DNA of 64,000 nt, taken from the NCBI GenBank assembly GCA_963930055.1, contig CAWVKS010000003.1, positions 1 through 64,000 of the forward strand. Reading direction: 5' to 3'. The notes under the pieces are model-generated. The model ran no database searches. It saw only the letters and a program-made list of their open reading frames with translations, and was not told the DNA's origin. The DNA is from Pullichristensenella sp963930055. Its GTDB lineage: Bacteria; Bacillota; Clostridia; Christensenellales; Aristaeellaceae. A program made the translations under genes and the position numbers. Shown piece by piece: positions 32,208-40,402 of this stretch (positions are counted from its first letter, which is position 1; each line of letters begins with the position of its first letter).

Positions 32208-33224
32208 ATGATGAAGGCCCTGCTTTCCCTGACGCTGCTTCTCGCCGTGGCGCTGTGCGCCCTGCCCGTCCACGCGGAAGATTCCCTGCTGCCGCTGAGC
32301 GACCTTTTCCTCTATGAACCCAGCGAGGGCGAAGAAAATGCCGAGGCCACCCGAGCCGCCAACGCCGCCTACCGGGAGACGATCGACGCGCTGGCGCAAC
32401 CCTTGGATGTGGTCTGCGAAAGCGAGGCGCTGCGCTTTGAAGCCCTGCAGTACCTGGCCGTGGACGATTTCACGCTGCTGGTCTGGCGCGTGACCAATTT
32501 GACGGACAGGACGGTCTTTCTCACGACCAGCGAGTTTTACGCCGCCTTCAGCGGCATCGAATGCGACGTCTGCGGCGGCTGGCAGTGGGACAGTCTCGTC
32601 CTCGCCCCCGGCGCAAGCGCCGACGCCCGCTTCCACGGCACGCTCTGGTCGCACTTTGAACCGGGCGAGGGGGAGTTCACGCTGGATATGAAGGTGTACG
32701 ACGTTTCGCAGGACGCGGAAGAGGCCGCCGAAATGACGGCGCTGGGGACGTTTTCGCCCGTGGAGAGCGGCTGCCCGCTCCTTGAAGAGACGCGCCTTGC
32801 CGTGCCGATGACGATGACGGCGGGCAACGTGCGCACGGCGCTGAAGGACGGCGCGCCGCTGGAATGGGAAATGGACGGCTACACGCTGCGCGTGACGCAG
32901 GCGGAGATGAGCGAGGTCGGGGCGCGCTTTGCGCTGGAGCGCATCTACGCAAGCCGCGACGCCGCGCTCGCCGATCCGCCGGACGGCGAGACGTTCTGGG
33001 ACTATGAACTGCTCAGCGCCGACGGCGCGAAGTGGGTCTCCACGGCCTATGGCAACCTCCCCGACGCGCCGGTGGAATTGGAGGACGGCCGCTGGGCATG
33101 GCGGTATTCCACGCGCGTCTACTACATGGTCTGCCAGCCGGAGACGGTGGTGCTGCGCGCACGTCGCTTTACCGGCAACGGCTACGACGAAAGCGCCAAC
33201 GTGGATGTGGAATTGCAGTTTTAG
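32208..33224 (+). CDS. Secreted protein of unknown function downstream of the sigma operon
   Basis: A 338-residue exported protein with a signal peptide (MMKALLSLTLLLAVALCALP, cleavage near VHA-ED). The mature part is acidic and beta-rich; a segment from residue 80 (LLVWRVTNLTDRTVFLTTSE) resembles an immunoglobulin-like fold, and CDVCGG holds a Cys pair. It follows the anti-sigma gene by 78 bp on the same strand and may be a target or partner of the system. No family is recognised. Confidence 0.6.
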   Translation: MMKALLSLTLLLAVALCALPVHAEDSLLPLSDLFLYEPSEGEENAEATRAANAAYRETIDALAQPLDVVCESEALRFEALQYLAVDDFTLLVWRVTNLTDRTVFLTTSEFYAAFSGIECDVCGGWQWDSLVLAPGASADARFHGTLWSHFEPGEGEFTLDMKVYDVSQDAEEAAEMTALGTFSPVESGCPLLEETRLAVPMTMTAGNVRTALKDGAPLEWEMDGYTLRVTQAEMSEVGARFALERIYASRDAALADPPDGETFWDYELLSADGAKWVSTAYGNLPDAPVELEDGRWAWRYSTRVYYMVCQPETVVLRARRFTGNGYDESANVDVELQF

Positions 33225-33238
33225 CGCGAAAAAGACAA

Positions 33239-33275
33239 AGCGCCCGGGGAGCATGCCGCTTCCCGGGCGTATCTT
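33239..33275 (+). terminator. Hairpin between convergent genes
   Basis: CGCCCGGG pairs with CCCGGGCG around an imperfect loop; the T-run is weak. Confidence 0.5.
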
Positions 33276-33287
33276 CTGTGATTCCCC

Positions 33288-35204
33288 TTACCGCTCGCTC
33301 ACGGCCTCCGAGAGGGCTTCCCATTCCTCGTAGAGCGCGTCCATACCCGCCTGCAGTTCGGCGTGGCGGCGGGCGGTCTCGCGCGCCTCGTCCGGGCGCT
33401 GATACAGTTCCGGGTCGGCCATGCGCGCTTCGAGATCCTGAATTTCCTTTTCCGCGTCGGCGATGCGCGCTTCCGCGGCCTCAAGCTGCTTTTCCAGCGC
33501 CTTTTTGCCCTCGCGCAGCAGGCGCTCCTTGCGGCGCTGCTTGTCAAGCTGCGTCTTCGTCATGCCGGAGACGGCGGCGTCTTCCAGCCCCGCTTCCTCG
33601 CGGCGCTTTTTTTCCAGATAGTCGTCGTAATTGCCGAGGTATTCCTTCACGCCGTCCGGGCGCATCTCGATAATGCGGTCGGCCACGCGGTTGATGAAGT
33701 AGCGGTCGTGCGAAACGGTGAGGATGGTGCCGTCGAAATCCTCCAAAGCGCCTTCCAGCACTTCGCGGCTGTCCATGTCCAAATGGTTGGTCGGCTCGTC
33801 GAGAAGGAGGAGGTTGTCGCGCTTGAGCATCAATTTGCACAGCGAGACGCGGCCCTTTTCGCCGCCGGAGAGCATGGAAATCTTCTTGTAAACGTCGTCG
33901 CCGGTGAAGAGGAACAGCGCCAGCACCGAGCGCACGAGGTCGAGGCGGGGGAAGGCGTCCCACAGTTCGTTCAAGACGTCCTTTTCCGGGTCCAGCCCGG
34001 TCTGGTGCTGCTCGTAGTAGCCCAGATCGACGTTGGCGCCGAACTCCACCTCGCCCGCGTCGGCCTTCAGTTTGCGGGCGATGATGTTGAGCAGCGTGGA
34101 CTTGCCCACGCCGTTGGGGCCGATGATGGCCACGCGGTCGCCGGCGCGCAGGTGGAGGTCGAAGTTTTCAAACAGCCTGCGCCCCTCGAAGCTCTTGGCA
34201 AGGCCGTGCACCTTGAGCACGTCGTCGCCCGTGCGGCGGCGCGTCTCGAAGGAAAAGCGCACGTGCTGCTCGTCCACCGGCCTTTCCAGCCGTTCCATCT
34301 TTTCCAGCCGCTTTTCCCGGCTCTCCGCCGCGCGGATGGACTTTTCGCGGTTGTACATGCGGTAGCGCTGGATGATGGCCTGCTGGCGGGCGATCTCCGC
34401 CTGTTGCAGCTTGTATTCGCGTATCTGGCGCTCGATGTCGGCCTGCCGCTTGACGGTGAACTGGTCGTAGTTGCCCTCGTACTGCACAAGATGGCGCATG
34501 GAGATCTCCGCCATGCAGTCGCAGACGCTGTTCATGAAGTAGCGGTCGTGCGAGATGATCAGCACCGTGCCGCGGTACTTTTTCAGCGTTTCCTCCAGCC
34601 ACTGGATGGAGGAAAGGTCCAAGTGATTGGTCGGCTCGTCGAGCATGAGCAGGTCGGGCTGTGTGAGCAGCAACCGGGCAAGGCAGAGGCGCGTCTTTTC
34701 CCCGCCGGATAACACGCTGGCGGGCTGGTCCTCGCGCCCTTTGGCAAAGCCGAGGCCGGCGAGCACGCCCTGTATGCGGCTGGGCCACTCGTAGCCGCCC
34801 GCGTCCTCAAAGCGGTCGGTGAGGCGGGCGTATTCGCGGGAGAGGCGATCCAGCTCGGCCTCGTCTTCGTGCTTTTGCGCCATCTCCTCTTCCAGCGCGC
34901 GCAGGCGGCGCTCCATCTCCCGCACCGGCTCAAAAACGCGGGAGAGTTCCTCGCGCACGGTGAGGTCGCTCTGTATGTCGGCCTCCTGCGTGAGCATGCC
35001 CACGCGCGTGCCGCGCATCAGCGATATGGAGCCTTCGTCCGGCTCCATCTGCCCGGCGATGAGGCGAAAGAGCGTGGATTTGCCCGAGCCGTTGACGCCG
35101 ATCAACCCCATGCGCGCCCCCTGCTGGAGCGTCAGCGATATGTCTTTCAGGACGGACTTCATGCCGAAGGACTTCGACACGCCCTGCACAGTCATCAGTA
35201 TCAT
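33288..35204 (-). CDS. ABC-F family ATPase
   Basis: A 638-residue soluble protein with two ABC ATPase domains and no membrane part. Domain 1 has Walker A GVNGSGKST (about 36-44) and signature LSGGEKTRL; domain 2 has GPNGVGKST (about 350) and LSGGEKGRV. The linker between them is helical and Arg-rich (NREKSIRAAESREKRLEKME), and the C-terminus is a coiled coil (KQLEAAEARIADAEKEIQDL). ABC-F proteins act on the ribosome in translation or antibiotic resistance. The layout is of the YdiF/Uup kind. AAGGGG precedes the ATG at 35204. Confidence 0.92.
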   Translation of the reverse strand: MILMTVQGVSKSFGMKSVLKDISLTLQQGARMGLIGVNGSGKSTLFRLIAGQMEPDEGSISLMRGTRVGMLTQEADIQSDLTVREELSRVFEPVREMERRLRALEEEMAQKHEDEAELDRLSREYARLTDRFEDAGGYEWPSRIQGVLAGLGFAKGREDQPASVLSGGEKTRLCLARLLLTQPDLLMLDEPTNHLDLSSIQWLEETLKKYRGTVLIISHDRYFMNSVCDCMAEISMRHLVQYEGNYDQFTVKRQADIERQIREYKLQQAEIARQQAIIQRYRMYNREKSIRAAESREKRLEKMERLERPVDEQHVRFSFETRRRTGDDVLKVHGLAKSFEGRRLFENFDLHLRAGDRVAIIGPNGVGKSTLLNIIARKLKADAGEVEFGANVDLGYYEQHQTGLDPEKDVLNELWDAFPRLDLVRSVLALFLFTGDDVYKKISMLSGGEKGRVSLCKLMLKRDNLLLLDEPTNHLDMDSREVLEGALEDFDGTILTVSHDRYFINRVADRIIEMRPDGVKEYLGNYDDYLEKKRREEAGLEDAAVSGMTKTQLDKQRRKERLLREGKKALEKQLEAAEARIADAEKEIQDLEARMADPELYQRPDEARETARRHAELQAGMDALYEEWEALSEAVSER

Positions 35205-35222
35205 GCGTTTCCCCTTATATGT

Positions 35223-36083
35223 TTACGCGCCCAGCCAGCGCCCGGTCGCGCCGCAGGGCAGTACGCCGCCCGCGGTCACGGGCAGCACGATCTCCTCCGC
35301 CGTCACCTTGCCGCCGCGGTGGCGGGCGACGGCCATGGTCAGCATGTTGTTGAGCACTGCCGGCTGCAGGCCGGTGGTGTAGCTGTTGATGAGCATGAAC
35401 AGCGCGTCCCCGGCCAGCACCTTTTCGCAGGCCTCCACCAGCGGGTAGAGCTCGTTTTCCAGCTTCCACACCTCGCCGCCGGGGCCGCGGCCGTAGCTGG
35501 GCGGGTCCATGAGGATGCCCTGATAGGCGTTGCCCCGCCGCGCCTCTCGCAAAACAAACTTCTTGGCGTCGTCAACGATCCAGCGCACATGCGTTTCGTC
35601 GATGCCGCTCAGGCGGCGGTTCTCCCCCGCCCACTGCACCATGCCCTTGGCCGCGTCCACATGCGTCACCTGCGCGCCGGCGCGGGCGCAGGCCACCGTT
35701 GCCCCGCCCGTGTAGCCGAAGAGATTGAGCACCCTGATGGGGCGCTTTTTCTCGCGGATGCGCGCGGCCATCCAGTCCCAGTTGACGGCCTGCTCCGGGA
35801 AAAGGCCGGTGTGCTTGAAGCCCGTGGGGTGGACGTAAAAGCGCAATTCGCCATACGACACCGTCCAGCGCTCGGGCAGTTTTTTGAAAAACTCCCACTC
35901 GCCGCCGCCCTTGGCCGAGCGGTGGTAGTGCGCGGCGGCGCGCGTCCACAGTTCCGGGCGCTGCTTGGGCCAGATGGCCTGCGGGTCGGGGCGGCGCAAA
36001 ATGACGTCCTGCCAGCGCTCGAGCTTTTCGCCGTCGCCCGTGTCGATCACTTCATAGTCTTTCCAGCCGGAGGCGATAAACAT
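35223..36083 (-). CDS. Class I SAM-dependent methyltransferase (RlmI-like)
   Basis: A 286-residue methyltransferase of the COG1092 kind. The SAM-binding motif NLFGYTGGATVACARAGA lies near residue 122, the acidic motif HVDAAKGMVQWA follows, and the catalytic DPPSYGRG is near 195. The nearest known members methylate 23S rRNA cytosine (RlmI), but the N-terminal PUA domain of RlmI is missing, so another RNA target is possible. It lies between the cytidine deaminase and ABC-F genes, all leftward with short gaps. Confidence 0.82.
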   Translation of the reverse strand: MFIASGWKDYEVIDTGDGEKLERWQDVILRRPDPQAIWPKQRPELWTRAAAHYHRSAKGGGEWEFFKKLPERWTVSYGELRFYVHPTGFKHTGLFPEQAVNWDWMAARIREKKRPIRVLNLFGYTGGATVACARAGAQVTHVDAAKGMVQWAGENRRLSGIDETHVRWIVDDAKKFVLREARRGNAYQGILMDPPSYGRGPGGEVWKLENELYPLVEACEKVLAGDALFMLINSYTTGLQPAVLNNMLTMAVARHRGGKVTAEEIVLPVTAGGVLPCGATGRWLGA

Positions 36084-36095
36084 GGCCTGCCCTCC

Positions 36096-36503
36096 CTATT
36101 TTTCCTCAAAGCGGTCGCTTCCCCACCAGTCGGGCAGCAGTTCCCGCAGCATGCAGACGCGGCGCGGTTCCTCGCGCAAAAGTATTTCGATCTTTCCCGC
36201 GTCGCTCATAAGTTGCATCAGCGCCTCGCGGCAGGCGCCGCAGGGCGGCACCACGCCCTTTTCCTTCACCGCCGCCACGCGGCGCACGCGGTGTTCGCCG
36301 GCGGTGAGCATGGCGTAGAGGGCGGCGCGCTCGGCGCAGGCGCTCAGGCCGCAGACGCCGTCCACGCACGCGCCCACGTAGATATTGCCGCTCTCGGTCT
36401 CCACGGCGGCCCCCACCTGTCCGGCGTAGACAAAGGGCGACACCTCGCGCGCGTTGAGCACGGCGCGGGCGGCGCGCAAAAGCCTGTCCCAACCGTCGTT
36501 CAT
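36096..36503 (-). CDS. Cytidine deaminase-like protein
   Basis: A 135-residue zinc deaminase. The zinc site is formed by SACAERAAL (Cys plus the catalytic Glu, about residue 54-57) and PPCGACRE (two Cys, about 88-91). Length and motifs fit cytidine deaminase (Cdd) or a blasticidin-S-deaminase-like relative; the weak conservation around FVYAGQVGAAVETESGN leaves the substrate open. The start at 36503 (MNDGWDRLL) is chosen for the GGAGGG site upstream. It precedes the methyltransferase by 12 bp. Confidence 0.82.
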   Translation of the reverse strand: MNDGWDRLLRAARAVLNAREVSPFVYAGQVGAAVETESGNIYVGACVDGVCGLSACAERAALYAMLTAGEHRVRRVAAVKEKGVVPPCGACREALMQLMSDAGKIEILLREEPRRVCMLRELLPDWWGSDRFEEK

Positions 36504-36567
36504 GCCTTTCCCTCCGTTTCCCATCCATTATAGCGTGGTTTGGCGCGTGAATCAACGTACTTCCGAT

Positions 36568-36599
36568 GAAAAAACGGAACGGGATCGCTCCCGTTCCGC
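36568..36599 (-). terminator. Terminator of the Asp/Thr-rich protein gene
   Basis: Leftward stem CGGAACGGGA/TCCCGTTCCG with a short loop, then TTTTTT. Confidence 0.85.
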
Positions 36600-36615
36600 A
36601 AGGGGCATATGCTGT

Positions 36616-37365
36616 TTACGCCGCCAGTTCGATGGACGCGACCATCTCCGCCATGCGCGCGCCGTAGCCTTCGATGGCCTCCTCCGGGCATTGCGCGGTC
36701 ACGCACAGGGAAAAGCTGTCGCCGGGGATGAAGTAGTAGCGGTAGCATACGCCGCCGGAGACAACTTCGATGCTCTTGGCCTCCGCGCCGCTTTCCATGG
36801 CAAACGTCTCGATCTCGCCGATGGTGGCTTCGGTATCCTCCGTATAGCTGGCCTCGGCGAGCATGTCGTCGGCGTCGTCCGCCGTCAGGCCGGCAGCGGG
36901 CTGCACGGTGAGGGACACGTCCGCGCTGCCATCGGGCACGTATACGTCAGGGGCGTAGTTGAGGCTTTCCTCGCCCAGCCAGGTGCCGTCGTCCGCGGCG
37001 TCGGCTTCTGCATCCAGCCAGGTGCCGTCATCGGCGGCGGTTTCATCGGCGGCGGTTTCATCCGCGACGGCGGTTTCATCCGTGACAGTATCGTCGGCGG
37101 CGGTTTCATCCGTGACAGTATCGTCGACGGCGGTTTCATCCGTGACCGTGTTGTCGAGGGCGGCGTCATCCGTGGACGCCGACCATCCCCAGCCTTCCTG
37201 CAGCCAGATGCTGTAGCCGGAGGCGGAGGTGAAGAGCGTCTCGTTGACCGTCTCGGTCACGCCTTCGATGGTGATGTCGCGCGTACGGGTCTGCGCGTCC
37301 GTTTCCGCCAGCGCCGCGCCGCCCAGCAGCGCCATCGCCAGCAACAGGGCCAAAATCTTCTTCAT
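36616..37365 (-). CDS. Secreted protein with Asp/Thr-rich repeats
   Basis: A 249-residue protein with a signal peptide (MKKILALLLAMALLGGAALA). Residues about 65-120 are a low-complexity, strongly acidic stretch built from variants of DDTVTDETA (four to five copies, from a roughly 30-bp DNA repeat at 37020-37160). The C-terminal 110 residues form a compact domain with two Cys. The acidic repeat may bind calcium or act as a spacer. No family is recognised. It stands alone with its own terminator. Confidence 0.65.
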   Translation of the reverse strand: MKKILALLLAMALLGGAALAETDAQTRTRDITIEGVTETVNETLFTSASGYSIWLQEGWGWSASTDDAALDNTVTDETAVDDTVTDETAADDTVTDETAVADETAADETAADDGTWLDAEADAADDGTWLGEESLNYAPDVYVPDGSADVSLTVQPAAGLTADDADDMLAEASYTEDTEATIGEIETFAMESGAEAKSIEVVSGGVCYRYYFIPGDSFSLCVTAQCPEEAIEGYGARMAEMVASIELAA

Positions 37366-37436
37366 AAGGGTGTCCATCCTTTCTCATTCTGGTATCTTTT
37401 TCTATCGTCCGCCCGGGGAAAAACCGAGGCTGTGTA

Positions 37437-37934
37437 TCATCCTTTCTGCGCCGTTGCGCAGGCCGCGAGCGCGCCATCCAGGATCTCCCCGGCGGTCATG
37501 GCGCTTGCCTCGCCGTGGAGTACCAGGCAATATTGCACGTCGTCCACGAACCAGGTGTAAACGTCATAGCCGCCGTTTTCCTCCGTCGCGCGGTGCGTGA
37601 CGGAAACGGCGCCTTCCCCCGTGGCGCGATCTTCCACGGCAGGCCCGTCCATTTCCATGAACAGCCCGGAGATGTCGTCCTGCGTGCGCGCCGCGCGCAG
37701 CGTGCATTCGACCTCGCCGACGGTGAACGCCGCCTCGCCGGTCGAGCCGCCGATGACGGTGTAGGCCGCCTCCACGCCCTCCGGCGCGGCCAGCGGGAAG
37801 CCCAGCGCGGATTCGATCTCGTCCGCGTCCGCCACCTCCACCCGTGGGTTGGGAACGCCCTCCGCCGCCGCGCAGCCGGCCAGCGCGACGAGCAGGGCCA
37901 GGAGCAGGGAAAGACGCCGCAACATGATTTCCAT
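37437..37934 (-). CDS. Lipoprotein of unknown function
   Basis: A 165-residue lipoprotein with lipobox LVALAGC (Cys about 20) after a hydrophobic segment. The body (GVEAAYTVIGGSTGEAAFTV, VSVTHRATEENGG) looks beta-rich, with two Cys. AAAGGAGGGG lies 6 nt before the ATG at 37934. It runs in the same direction as the Asp/Thr-rich secreted protein but about 70 bp away, with no clear shared operon. The 220 bp to the next gene hold its divergent promoter. Confidence 0.65.
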   Translation of the reverse strand: MEIMLRRLSLLLALLVALAGCAAAEGVPNPRVEVADADEIESALGFPLAAPEGVEAAYTVIGGSTGEAAFTVGEVECTLRAARTQDDISGLFMEMDGPAVEDRATGEGAVSVTHRATEENGGYDVYTWFVDDVQYCLVLHGEASAMTAGEILDGALAACATAQKG

Positions 37935-38092
37935 AAGCATCCCCTCCTTTCTGGGGTACGCAAACAGTATACCATGCCCTTCGACTGCGCGGGTGGTATT
38001 TTTATGAACACTTTGTGACGGGCGCCGGTACGTTTTTGTGACGAACGGGAGGCGAAGCGATGGCCGCGCGCAGGGGGGCGCGCGTTTTCCGC

Positions 38093-38121
38093 TTGCCCGG
38101 CCGCGCCCCACGTGCTATAAT
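38093..38121 (+). promoter_or_regulatory. Promoter of the HTH/PHP/HD operon
   Basis: TTGCCC (38093-38098), 17-nt spacer, perfect TATAAT (38116-38121). Confidence 0.78.
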
Positions 38122-38154
38122 AGCCCTGTACCCTGCTATGGAGGAATGGCTTTT

Positions 38155-38844
38155 ATGAGCAGAATGGGCGATACCATCCGCAGCGCGCGCCTGCAGGCGA
38201 AAATGACGGAAAAGGCGCTGGGCAAGAAGTGCGGCATGGCGGAAAACGTCATCAAGGACATCGAGGCCGGCCGCCGCATTGTCTCCGACGACCAGGCGCA
38301 GCGCATCTTGAAGATACTGGGCGTGAAAACCCCCATTTCCGAGGAACTGGAAGTGGCGGCGGAGCCGGACGTGCCGCTGCGTCCCCGGCCGCGCCCCTAC
38401 AAATTGCCGGCCACAGAGGCCGAACCGCAGCCCGCGGGCGACAACGCCGCCTGGCTGGACGCCCTGGGCGGGGTGGTCAAGCGCGTGCCGGTGACGGACG
38501 AGGACTCCAACGTGGTCGACCACGTGCTGGTGCCCGTGGTGGGCGGCAAGATCGAGGGCGGCGCGCCGGACAAGGTGTTCTACTTCCGCTGCCCGGACGA
38601 CGCGCTGCGCGGCTACCGCGTGCATGCCGGCGACCTGCTTTTGTGCGTGCCCGCGCAGAAGGTGGAGGACGGGGCCATCTCCCTGTTTTTCATCAACGGC
38701 AAGCGCGTGGCGCGCAAGGCCAACAAGCTGGACGGCAACCGCGTCCACCTGCAGAGCTACGACCGCGAGTTCACCTCGCAGACGCTCCCCGCCGCCGAGG
38801 CGCGGGTGCTGGCCAGGTGCGTAAAGCTGGAACGGAGGCTGTAA
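38155..38844 (+). CDS. HTH regulator with LexA-like C-terminal domain lacking the catalytic serine
   Basis: A 229-residue protein. Residues about 5-60 are an XRE-type helix-turn-helix (TIRSARLQAKMTEKALGKKC). After a proline-rich linker, residues about 150-225 resemble the S24/LexA peptidase fold (YRVHAGDLLLCVPAQKVEDG, then LFFINGKRVARKANKLDGNR). The place of the catalytic Ser in the usual DSM motif is taken by DDAL, so autocleavage is not expected. GGAGG 10 nt upstream supports 38155. It heads an operon with PHP and HD proteins, with gaps of 1 and 18 bp. Confidence 0.72.
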   Translation: MSRMGDTIRSARLQAKMTEKALGKKCGMAENVIKDIEAGRRIVSDDQAQRILKILGVKTPISEELEVAAEPDVPLRPRPRPYKLPATEAEPQPAGDNAAWLDALGGVVKRVPVTDEDSNVVDHVLVPVVGGKIEGGAPDKVFYFRCPDDALRGYRVHAGDLLLCVPAQKVEDGAISLFFINGKRVARKANKLDGNRVHLQSYDREFTSQTLPAAEARVLARCVKLERRL

Positions 38845-38845
38845 C

Positions 38846-39547
38846 ATGCGGCTTTTCTGCGATCTGCACATCCACTCCTGCCTGTCGCCCTGCGGCGACG
38901 AATTGATGACGCCGAACAACATCGCGGGCATGGCGATGCTCAAGGGGCTGGACGCGATCGCCGTGGCCGACCACAACAGCGCGCGCAACCTGCCGGCGCT
39001 TTCCAGGACCTGCGCGGGGATGGGCGTAATGCTGCTGCCGGCGATGGAGCTGACCACCGCCGAGGAGGCGCACCTGCTCTCCTATTTCCCCACGGTGGAG
39101 GCGGCGCTGGAATTTTCCGAGGAGATCCACGCCTGCCTCCCGCCCGTTCGGAACAGGCCGGACATCTTCGGGCCGCAAACGGTGCTCGACGAGGACGACG
39201 AGCCGGTGGGCACGGAGGATCTGCTGCTCATCAACGCGCTTTCGCTCTCGCTGGACGAACTGGTAAAGCGCATCAACGCGCGCGGCGGGGCGGCGGTGCC
39301 GGCGCACATCAACCGCGGCAGCAACGGGCTTCTCAACGTGCTGGGCTTTTTGCCGCCGGGGCTTGAGATCGCCGCCGTGGAAGTCACGCGGGATATGCCC
39401 TGCCGCGCGGACGTGAGCAAATTGCGCGTCCTCCACTCCAGCGACGCGCATTACCTGGAAAACATGCTCGAGCGCGAAGTTTCCTATGAGGTCGCGGAAA
39501 AGAGCGTGGAAGCGCTGTTTGCCTACATAAAGAGCGGCGCCATGTAG
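38846..39547 (+). CDS. PHP domain phosphoesterase
   Basis: A 233-residue PHP-family metal-dependent phosphoesterase. The first metal motif is DLHIHSCLSPCG (His8, His10), the second VADHNSARN (about 42-46), the third a His in PAHINRGSNG, and DAHYLENML near the C-terminus completes the site. It could hydrolyse nucleoside or sugar phosphates. Its ribosome binding site GGAGG lies in the end of the upstream regulator gene, and the two are almost touching. The pairing of PHP and HD proteins in clostridia is familiar, but their joint function is not known to me. Confidence 0.87.
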   Translation: MRLFCDLHIHSCLSPCGDELMTPNNIAGMAMLKGLDAIAVADHNSARNLPALSRTCAGMGVMLLPAMELTTAEEAHLLSYFPTVEAALEFSEEIHACLPPVRNRPDIFGPQTVLDEDDEPVGTEDLLLINALSLSLDELVKRINARGGAAVPAHINRGSNGLLNVLGFLPPGLEIAAVEVTRDMPCRADVSKLRVLHSSDAHYLENMLEREVSYEVAEKSVEALFAYIKSGAM

Positions 39548-39565
39548 CGCCGGGGAAGGCTTGCC

Positions 39566-40225
39566 ATGATAACGTTTGAGGACGTCAAAAACAACGAGGA
39601 GATCAACGCCTACATCCGCGCCGCGGACAAGGTGATGGACGCCATCGGCTATACGGAGCACTCCTTTGCCCACGTTACCCGCGCCGCTGAGCAGGCCGCG
39701 GACATACTGGACACGCTGGGCTATTCGGAAAGGACGCGGGAGCTTGCCAAAATCGCCGGCTACATGCACGACATCGGCAACGCCGTCAACCGCCACGAGC
39801 ATGCGCTCACCGGCGCGGTGATGGCCTTCCGCATACTCGACAACATGGGCATGCCAGCCGAGGAGATCGCCAAGGTCGTCTCCGCCATCGGCAACCACGA
39901 CGAGGGTACCGGCGCGCCCGTCAACGAGATCGCCGCCGCGCTCATACTCGCCGACAAGGGCGACGTGCGCCGCAGCCGCGTGCGCCCCCGCGCCGTACAT
40001 GCCGGGGACATCCACGACCGGGTCAATTACGCGGTGGAATCCTCCGCGCTCAACATAAGCCCCCGGCGCGACGCGGTGACGCTCTGCCTGACCATCGACA
40101 CCACGATCTGCGCGGTGATGGACTACTTTGAGATTTTCCTGACGCGCATGCTGCTCTGCCGCCGCGCGGCGGAGTTTCTGGGGCTGAAGTTCAAGTTGCT
40201 GATCAACGATGTGACGCTGTTGTGA
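39566..40225 (+). CDS. HD domain phosphohydrolase
   Basis: A 219-residue HD-domain protein. His36 (FAHVTRA) and the HD pair in YMHDIGN (His68, Asp69) are present, then HEHA and NHDEGTGAP further on, forming a full HD metal site. The C-terminal third (DAVTLCLTIDTTICAVMDYF) is characteristic of a clostridial subgroup. It probably hydrolyses a phosphorylated nucleotide or similar compound. It is the last gene of the HTH-PHP-HD operon and is followed by a terminator. Confidence 0.87.
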   Translation: MITFEDVKNNEEINAYIRAADKVMDAIGYTEHSFAHVTRAAEQAADILDTLGYSERTRELAKIAGYMHDIGNAVNRHEHALTGAVMAFRILDNMGMPAEEIAKVVSAIGNHDEGTGAPVNEIAAALILADKGDVRRSRVRPRAVHAGDIHDRVNYAVESSALNISPRRDAVTLCLTIDTTICAVMDYFEIFLTRMLLCRRAAEFLGLKFKLLINDVTLL

Positions 40226-40261
40226 CCCGTGAGGGTTCCCACCGCTGCCGCGCTTTTCTGC

Positions 40262-40292
40262 ATCCCTTTCGCGCTTTGCGAAAGGGATTTTT
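40262..40292 (+). terminator. Terminator of the HTH/PHP/HD operon
   Basis: A perfect 11-bp stem (ATCCCTTTCGC with its complement), 5-nt loop, TTTTT. Confidence 0.9.
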
Positions 40293-40317
40293 AAATCGGA
40301 GCGCAATATTTACCGTA

Positions 40318-40384
40318 AAAATATAGACGGATCCGTCTATATTTTATATACTATAAGAGAAATAGACGGAATCGTCTATATTTT
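40318..40384 (+). promoter_or_regulatory. Promoter with two TetR-type operators
   Basis: Operator 1 is a perfect 22-bp palindrome (40321-40342) extended by AAA/TTT; operator 2 (40362-40379) has the same ATAGACG-N4-CGTCTAT design. The -10 box TATACT (40347-40352) lies between them and a weak -35 (TAGACG, 40324-40329) lies inside operator 1. Binding of the co-transcribed TetR protein would block the polymerase. Confidence 0.85.
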
Positions 40385-40402
40385 AGCAGAGGAGCATCTC
40401 AA

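Noticed and set aside
36885..37216. Ser/Val/Pro-rich frames on both strands over the Asp/Thr repeats
   Set aside because: They are alternative readings of the 30-bp repeat; only the frame with the signal peptide has a start and a terminator.
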